Shown one piece after another: positions 57,867-64,000 of a stretch of 64,000 bases of DNA (within the stretch, counting starts at the first letter, position 1; every line of letters begins with the position of its first letter). The notes below the pieces were generated by a model, which saw only the letters and a list, made by a program, of their open reading frames with translations, did not search any database and was not told the DNA's origin. Position numbers and translations under genes: made by a program. The stretch comes from Leucaena leucocephala (taxonomy: Eukaryota; Streptophyta; Magnoliopsida; Fabales; Fabaceae): the NCBI GenBank assembly GCA_037074615.1, contig CM073518.1, positions 15,204,501 through 15,268,500 of the forward strand, in the 5' to 3' direction.

Positions 57867-58516
57867 ATAATTATTTGGTAATCACTATTATTAACGACTA
57901 ATTTCAATTCAAGTAATATCCGACCCTAATAAACGGGCAACTTTTTTAACATGATCTTCTTAACCCATAAAATTTGAATACTTTAACTTATATATTAGTC
58001 CACTAATATTTTTAATTACTTGAAAATGGATATGGTCATCATACTTTATGGTGACTCATTTTTATGTGTGACACTTTCATACTCTAAAGTTTCCAAATTC
58101 AATTTTTTCTTCTTCAATAAATTTTTGTTTTCTTATCTTTTTTGGACATCTTTTTACCTTCTTCCCCGACAGTGTTACGAAATCTCATTGGAGCCTATAT
58201 CACTTCAGCATTCCACTTTGATTTTTTTTTTTTTAATCTCACTGTGGTTTTTAATTTGATTGTAATGAATATTTCCATGGTGCCTCTACACATGGGAGGA
58301 TACTAGTTATTCAATATAGTTGAATTATTGGAAGTTATAATTATCTTGCATTTTATTTTCAAAAAATTAAACATGATATAAAATTTTTATAATAAATTAA
58401 AAATATTATATATATATGATAAAATATAAATAAAAAATTACGTTCAAAATTCCAGTGGAGCCTATAATGCTTAAATTCAACTAAACAGCAATAATGGATG
58501 GTGTATATCAATATAT

Positions 58517-58873
58517 TACTCCGATCATTAATATAAGATTTAATTGACTAATTTAGATAGATTAAAAAAATTAAATAAATTAGTTAATTATAACTACTCT
58601 ATATTATCCTTAATATAAGAGCTAATTAACTTTTAGGTAGATTAAAGAAGTCAAATAAATCAATTAATTATTTTATCAATTAAATTGCTCTTAATATTTA
58701 TTTGACTTCTTAATCTATTCAAAAGAAGTCAACTAACTTTTTATGATAGATTAAGGAAGTCAAATAAATCAGTTAATTAACTGATCAATTAAATTACTCT
58801 TAATATTTATTTCACTTCCTTAATCTTTTTAAAAAAAAGGTCAACTAACTCTTATAATTAGGATTGGAGGTAG
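58517..58873. mobile_element. MITE-like element with Stowaway-type ends, internally duplicated
   Basis: Left TACTCCGATCATTAATATAAG; right end reversed TACCTCCAATCCTAATTATAAG. It contains two long hairpins (58639-58716 and 58748-58826) that are copies of each other. Confidence 0.55.
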
Positions 58874-59510
58874 TAATATAAAAACTAGTTGATTAATTTG
58901 GCTAGATTAAGGAGTATATAATATTAATTTATCATGAGAGGTTAGATTTAGTTATAATTAAATAATTTATTTATTATCTTTAATCTACTTAAATTAATTA
59001 AGTAACTCTTATATTATATTAAAGACTAGAGAATATACAATATTGTAATCAAATTCAGACAAACAACAATCAGCAACGAAAGTCATCTCACTATACCATA
59101 ATTTTTTAATATATATTTTTTTTGGAGGAAAAACTCAATTTATATTTTTAAAGGGGTCTGGAAATATTGCTTTGGACGCTCTCATATCTTGATTGAGGCG
59201 ATTGGATATTTGCCTGTAATATAACTTTAAGAATAAGTCCTATTGACAAAAGAAGTTGTTCACATTTTTATTGGTCTTTAAATGCCCAATAATTATTGTC
59301 TGGCTACTTGGCAGCAAATAATATTCAATTATTCAGAAACATTAATGAAGCATGGGACGTGATCGATTGTCAACTTAGATTTTGGACGAATGGCTCTTTC
59401 ACCTAGTGACATGATATTTACTTCTATGAGAAAACTAGAGATATTACTCCGTGCATTGTACAGCTAGCAAAAAAATATGTTATAATTGGTTAATTTTTTA
59501 TTATTATTAT

Positions 59511-59714
59511 AGTTAGAAATTTAAAATATCATAAAATTAATTAATAAATTACTGATTAATTATTATCATATGGCTCAAAATCTTTTAAATATTAAAATAT
59601 ATTATAATTATTATGAATCATTGTTATAGTTAGAAATTTAAAATATTATAGAATCAATTAATAAAATTACTAACTAATTACTATCATGGGGTTCAAAATC
59701 TTTTAAAGATCATA
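59511..59714. repeat. 118-bp tandem duplication
   Basis: AGTTAGAAATTTAAAATAT starts at 59511 and again at 59629. The copies stay alignable through TCAAAATCTTTTAAA. Confidence 0.75.
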
Positions 59715-60613
59715 TTAAGATTACTAATTGAATAATATTGAGTCGAATCGACCCAGACTAATTTTTAATTAAATTGGGTATTACAAGATTTTAAAAGTAT
59801 AGTTGATGATCATTTTATAGGTATCTATATTTTCTTTGAATTTTTAATTTGATACCGATATATTTTTCTCACTTTAGTAAATCCTTCAACATTACTTTGT
59901 TAGCACTGTTAGGGCTAACATAGCAAAGTTATTGATGCTAATAGTAAACAAACATAAAGTTAATTGGTCTAACTTTATAAAGCCTCACTAAATTCTTTTA
60001 GGTCTCAAGTTTGATTTTTATAGGAGATATTTATACTGAGAAGAGTAGTCATGAATCTCAAAACTAGATATCTGATAATAAGATTTAATAAATAGTATAA
60101 AAAATGTTAACAGTGGTAATAGAGTAAAAGTTTAAATGATTTAATAAAAAGAAAAATAAATACATACACCAAGTTAAAATTAGAGAGAATATAGCTACCT
60201 ACAAATTAGTTGGTTGGATCCAACTGCTAGACCTCTATTAAAATAGATTGTTCTTTTTATTAAACCTTACACTTTAAGTGCTTAGTTGTATACTTTAAGT
60301 GGTTAGTTGTGTCCATCCTTCTGTTTGTAGCCTGTTATACAAAGTATGAACGCCGTTGAAGAGTATGAGATTTGGGAGCTAAGCTGGAGAAAACATGGAA
60401 ACATGGGATTTGGCTATTAAAACAACTTTGAGTTATGCAATATTATACTGAGCTGTAGATCTACGTGGATCGCAAGGTCAACGACGACAAGGAAGCTCAG
60501 TTGATGCTGCTGCAGTCAAGAGCCAAGGCAAACAATAGAAATCAGAACTCGTGCTTCGACATCTATCCTTCTTTCCTCTAATATTTTTAAGAAGGGAAAA
60601 TCATTTTGCTATA

Positions 60614-60875
60614 TACTCTCCCACCCTTAATATAAGATCTATATAACTAATTTGATTAGATTAAAGAAATTAGTTAAGTTAGTTAATATGGTATATTTTT
60701 TCTAAAATATTCTAATCATCTTCCTTAACTCCCTCCCTCTCTTACTTGATTATTATTGAGGGAGTATAAATAGGAATTATTTAGGAAAAAAGTTTATAAA
60801 TATAAGAAATATGTCTTATATTTAGGATTAAGATCAACTCCCTAATTAAATCTTATATTAAGAACTAGAGGAGTA
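60614..60875. mobile_element. MITE-like element with Stowaway-type ends
   Basis: Left TACTCTCCCACCCTTAATATAAG-like end, here TACTCTCCCACCC; right end reversed TACTCCTCTAGTTCTTAATA. Flanked by TA. The interior carries CTCCCTCCCTC and GAGGGAGTATA, which may be another nested end. Confidence 0.5.
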
Positions 60876-61060
60876 TATACCCGTCGATGTATCATTCATT
60901 TTTAATTTGAGTATCTATTTAAACAAAAAAACCTGTGAAAATAAATACTTATTACCTCATTTTGTTTCTTAATGTCAATAATATATTTAATAGTTGAAGA
61001 TGTTAAATATTATATTTATATTTAAAGCAAAAAATTATATCCATAGGTGACAAAAATAAA

Positions 61061-61266
61061 TTACTACAAAAAGTGACACCTTTCGTAGCGCCTTTAATTG
61101 TCACCACTAAAAATCATACTTTCAATAGCAACTTTTTACAAAAAGTGTGCGACTCTTTGTAAATAGTCACCACTGAAATTAAAGTGAGACTTTTAGCAAC
61201 AACTCCTATTAGCACGGCTGAAAATAAGACTTTTAACAGGGACTCTAATTGTCGTTGCTTAAAATA
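61061..61266. repeat. Decayed CACTA-like terminus
   Basis: Begins TTACTACAAAAAGTGACACC, close to the CACTACAAAAA start of the next element. It continues with irregular repeats built on GACTTTTAGCAACAA and GTCACCACT. It looks like an older or truncated CACTA end beside the intact one. Confidence 0.55.
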
Positions 61267-61339
61267 CACTACAAAAAAATTGACTTTCAGCGGCGACAAA
61301 AGTCGGCGCTGAAAGAAAAAAAGTCGCCGCCGAATACTT

Positions 61340-61615
61340 TTAGCGGTGACATTTTGTCGCCGCCAAGTCATCGCCTATACGACTGTTGCCTATACCCATT
61401 GGCGGCGACAAAAAAATGTCGCTGCCGAAAGTGGTTTCTGCGGCAACAAAAAAATGTCGCCGTCGAAAGTTGTTTCTGAGGCGACCAAAATATCGCCGCC
61501 TAAAGTAGATTCTGCGGCGACCCAAATGTCGCCGCCTAAAGTGGTTTCTGCGGCGACCAAAATGTCGCCGCCTAAAGTGGTTTCTACAGTGACCCAAATG
61601 TCGTCGCCTAAAATA
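61340..61615. repeat. CACTA subterminal repeats, 41-43 bp unit
   Basis: About six copies of a unit with GGCGACAAAATGTCGCCGCC and AAAGTGGTTTCTGC, markedly GC-richer than the surroundings. In En/Spm such repeats bind the element's own TNPA-type protein. Open frames across the array on both strands are by-products of the repeat. Confidence 0.88.
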
Positions 61616-61807
61616 TATATTATTTTTTAAATTTTTTTATGCAATTTTTGTGATTTAATTACAACAATAATAAATGAAAAATAACTAAATAAATTAGAAT
61701 CTAATAATACTGATAAATATTTTGATCATCATATAAAATATCAAATTAGTTCAATTGCTTAAACATATTTAAAATTAAAATAAAATTGTTTCGTTTATAC
61801 ATAAATT

Positions 61808-63521
61808 TTAAATAGAAGGACCAATACTAGGAGTAGAAGAACTAGGTGCATGTGGTTGCCCCTTCTGCATAAAGGCAGCAAATTGAGCTTGTATCCTTTG
61901 CTCCATTTGTTCCATTAGTCTCTGTTCAAATTGCACACGCTCTTCTTGCATCTTTTCACGCTCTTCTTCCATCTTTGCACACTCAACCTCTATTTTTTCT
62001 CTCTCCTCTTGAAATTTTTTATCAAACTCTTCCTGCAATTGGGCACGCACACCCTGCATGACTAAACTATCAGTAGATTGAGGGCAATTTCTCTTCCTTG
62101 AAGGCTCTGCTCCATACCCTTTCCCTCGTACATAACCTGACCTCTCACCAAGAACTGTCGCCAATATTTCCTCTGACGTCATTCGAGCATCACTCTCTAA
62201 ATCTTGGTTTTGTTATTGAGAAAGTTCGTGCATACGACTCTATAATAAAAACATATCAAACTATTAGATTAAAAATAAAACTAAATCAAAATAAAATATT
62301 AAACTACAATGCGTATATGAAGCTGTTCAGAGTGTGGGTCAGCCCATACTACTTGTCCTTCTAATGTCTTCCTAGTATGAGTTATCTCCCACAGTTGGTC
62401 AGGAGGGATAGGTTGTCCAGTAGTAGGATCTCTCTACAAAATAGTAACATACAAGAAAATGCAAAGAATAGATTTTAAAATAAAAAAAAAAGATTGAAAA
62501 CTTAAATTATAGTGGTGATAGATTGAACTTACTGTAGCATATTCAATCTCTGCAAATGATCGAGGACCACAAGTATGTTTAGTCATTTGTTTTTCTCGAT
62601 TTATCATATTTCTTGCACTTTTGTTCTACAACAAAATGTAGTAACTAATAAGAATTTAATTATTGACATAAAAAATGTAATTTATTTAGAAGGATAGTGA
62701 GATACCTGAAACATGTCAGATTTAAAATATATTAATAACCACTCCCAATCTTGAAAGCTAATAGTTTGAGGAGGATTAGCCAACCTATCCTCATCAGTCT
62801 CATATTTCTTATAGTGAGAGTGCAGATTGTTCTTCCAATTTCTGAATGCATTTTGTAAAATAATTGATATAGCCATATGAAACTTTTCTTCAGTAATTGC
62901 ATCAACAGGTTCAAATTTATCCTGAAACAAATAAATATAAACACTTTATATAATGATATAAATAAACTAAAGTAAGTATAAAACTTTAACATAAATAATA
63001 CCTTTATTTTTAAAATCATATCATGGCCATATTTTTCAAAAATATTCTTCCAGTTACCTCCACCATCCCTGAAAGAGACTGTGGTTCTAAGAGTTAAACC
63101 ACAATAATTAGAAAAATCCCTTGCTTCTGGACCGATTGCTCTTGACATGGAATCTGAAAATTTGACTCGAATCTTTGCTCCTTGTGCGGTTCTCAAATTC
63201 ACATTAATAGACTTATAAACTCCTATGCGCTTGTTGATTGTAGTAGAAGAGCCTATCATTAAAATTCAATTAGAACAATTAAATTTTACATGCGATGTAA
63301 ATCAATTATTATAAAATTGAAGCAAACTTACCTGCACTACTATTTTGAGTATGGGTAGTAGGAGGAGAGTTGACAGGCATTTCCTCAAGTTGTTGTTGTA
63401 GTGATGGAGGTGAAGTAACAGGTCTTGATTGAGGTGTAGAGCATGTATCTCGACTATTTGTGTTGTCATGAGATGTAACAGAAAGACCTTTCCCACCTTG
63501 ATCTCTCTTTAAAACTAACAT
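61808..63521 (-). CDS. CACTA TNPA/Transposase_24-like gene, six predicted exons
   Basis: Exons inferred from open frames and GT-AG borders on the minus strand: 63521-63332, 63252-63002, 62921-62706, 62625-62533, 62433-62308 and 62239-61808. Exon 1 starts MLVLKRDQGGKG and is Gln/Pro/Ser-rich. Exons 2-3 hold the block with RAIGPEARDF and FQDWEWLL, exon 4 has KHTCGPRSFAEIE, and exon 5 has DPTTGQPIPP and WEITHTRKT. Exon 6 is a Glu/Lys/Gln-rich coiled coil (QEEREKIEVE). This order matches the plant Ptta/En/Spm second protein (Transposase_24 in Pfam terms), which binds subterminal repeats rather than cutting DNA. One TAA appears near the start of exon 6, so that intron border may differ or the gene may be broken. 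The catalytic TNPD-type transposase is not in the window. Confidence 0.72.
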
Positions 63522-63599
63522 ATCCTACAAAAATATATATTTTAATAAAATCTACCATATCAATAAAAAAATCTCATGAAATAACAAATCTAATTGTCT

Positions 63600-64000
63600 T
63601 CCCGTTCAAAACCAAAAGTTACTTCATAATCTCAATGTTACTATTAGAAGAATTGATAGTTTCATACTGTGATGGATTGGAGCATATAGTAAGAGAGGAT
63701 GTAGGTGGTGATGATCCTGTGAATCCTAACTCTATCTTTCCCAACTTACACACTATTCAAATCAATAGCTGTCGCAAGTTGGATTATGTCTTTCCAGCTT
63801 CTTGTTCTAGAAGCAAAAAGAGCTGAAGAAGTCTCAAGAAATAAAGGATCCACCATCTACACATTCCAATACTCGTCAAGCTATGCTACATACATCTGAT
63901 GTGGGTACATCAACTCAAGTCCAAATACATACGGAAGAAGCCAAAGGGAAACAAGAAATAAACTCAGCAGAGGTATGCCTATACATTGCAAGAACAACCT
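63600..64000 (+). pseudogene. CC-NBS-LRR-type leucine-rich repeat fragment (partial, frame change)
   Basis: From about 63617 one frame reads LEELIVSYCDGLEHIV, then an acidic stretch, then IFPNLHTIQINSCRKLDYVF, ending in TGA near 63826. The pattern LxxLxVxxCxxLExIV / FPNLxxIxIxxCxKL is typical of LRRs in plant CC-NBS-LRR disease-resistance proteins (RPS2-like group). A different frame stays open from about 63815 to the window end (KELKKSQEIKDPP), so a frame change or intron lies near 63820. No NB-ARC is in view. It could be the edge of a resistance gene or a piece captured by the CACTA element. Confidence 0.65.

Larger units (their letters stand above)
56886..61060. other. AT-rich, lower-copy intergenic DNA with MITE-like elements
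   Basis: No LTR sequence, no gene and no plausible exon that I can support. It contains several short terminal-inverted-repeat elements listed separately, a duplicated hairpin (58639-58826) and a 118-bp tandem duplication (59511-59714). A mixed-composition stretch at 60440-60560 is open in one frame for about 35 codons but has no recognisable motif. Confidence 0.6.
61267..63600 (-). mobile_element. CACTA (En/Spm) DNA transposon, 3' end and TNP-type gene; other end not seen
   Basis: The plus strand at 61267 reads CACTACAAAAAAATTGAC, the classic CACTA terminus, followed by GC-rich subterminal repeats and then a multi-exon gene on the minus strand. The other terminus (reading GTAGTG in plus view) is not present before 64000, so the right boundary is unknown; 63600 marks where LRR-like sequence begins. 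Confidence 0.85.

Noticed and set aside
58020..58259. 79-codon Phe/Leu-rich frame
   Set aside because: Produced by T-rich low-complexity DNA. No start context or conserved pattern.
60440..60560. Possible host exon in AT-rich DNA
   Set aside because: Only about 35 codons open, no splice context or recognisable residues.
61249..61630. Frames on both strands across the CACTA subterminal repeats
   Set aside because: Products of the 41-43 bp repeat, with repetitive Lys/Pro or Arg/His peptides and no family features.

Overview
This window is repeat-dense plant nuclear DNA, most likely from a eudicot. It is AT-rich, has no prokaryotic gene layout, and is packed with Tekay/Del-type Ty3/gypsy elements, Ty1/copia LTRs, a Tat-like LTR, a Mutator-like element (MULE), a CACTA element and short MITEs. 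A fragment of a CC-NBS-LRR-type leucine-rich repeat lies at the right edge. I cannot name the species. No host gene appears complete, and I see no rRNA, tRNA or CRISPR.

Layout. (A) 1-9673: minus-strand Tekay/Del-like gypsy element with two near-identical LTRs (the left one cut by the window edge), PPT, gag-pol broken near its 3' end, an extra leader ORF upstream of gag, and a tRNA-Met-type PBS. (B, C) 9674-13649: plus-strand LTR remnants and an unclassified 340-bp segment. (D) 13650-20821: minus-strand gypsy remnant with decayed gag, leader ORF, PBS and LTR. Its gag is split by a solo copia LTR (E). (F) 20822-31561: 3' half of a SIRE-like copia element, with a decayed 3' ORF, PPT and 3' LTR. 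It is split by three solo LTRs (G, N, I). (L1) 31562-33738: a gypsy leader and partial LTR. (J) 33739-48845: a large gypsy derivative with no recognisable pol, a gag relic, a leader ORF, and an internal solo LTR (M). (Q, P, K, O) 48846-56885: a four-level nest in which LTR Q is split by solo LTR P, P by MULE K (9-bp TSD), and K by Tat-like solo LTR O. 56886-61060: AT-rich, lower-copy DNA with MITE-like elements. 61061-64000: CACTA ends, a six-exon CACTA gene, and the LRR fragment.

How it fits together. Seven insertions are solo LTRs with exact 5-bp target duplications, so recombination between LTRs has been removing internal regions here. Only element A looks recent; its LTR pair differs by roughly 1.5%.

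Most notable signal. A tandem module of paired GTCGCGAC-type palindromes occurs in at least four unrelated TE families. Members of a pair start 22-23 bp apart and successive pairs are mostly about 29 bp apart. Also notable are a leader ORF conserved in three gypsy copies, a covarying small hairpin and a TACGTA block shared by the gypsy LTRs, and a foldback GTTGTTATT array inside the MULE.
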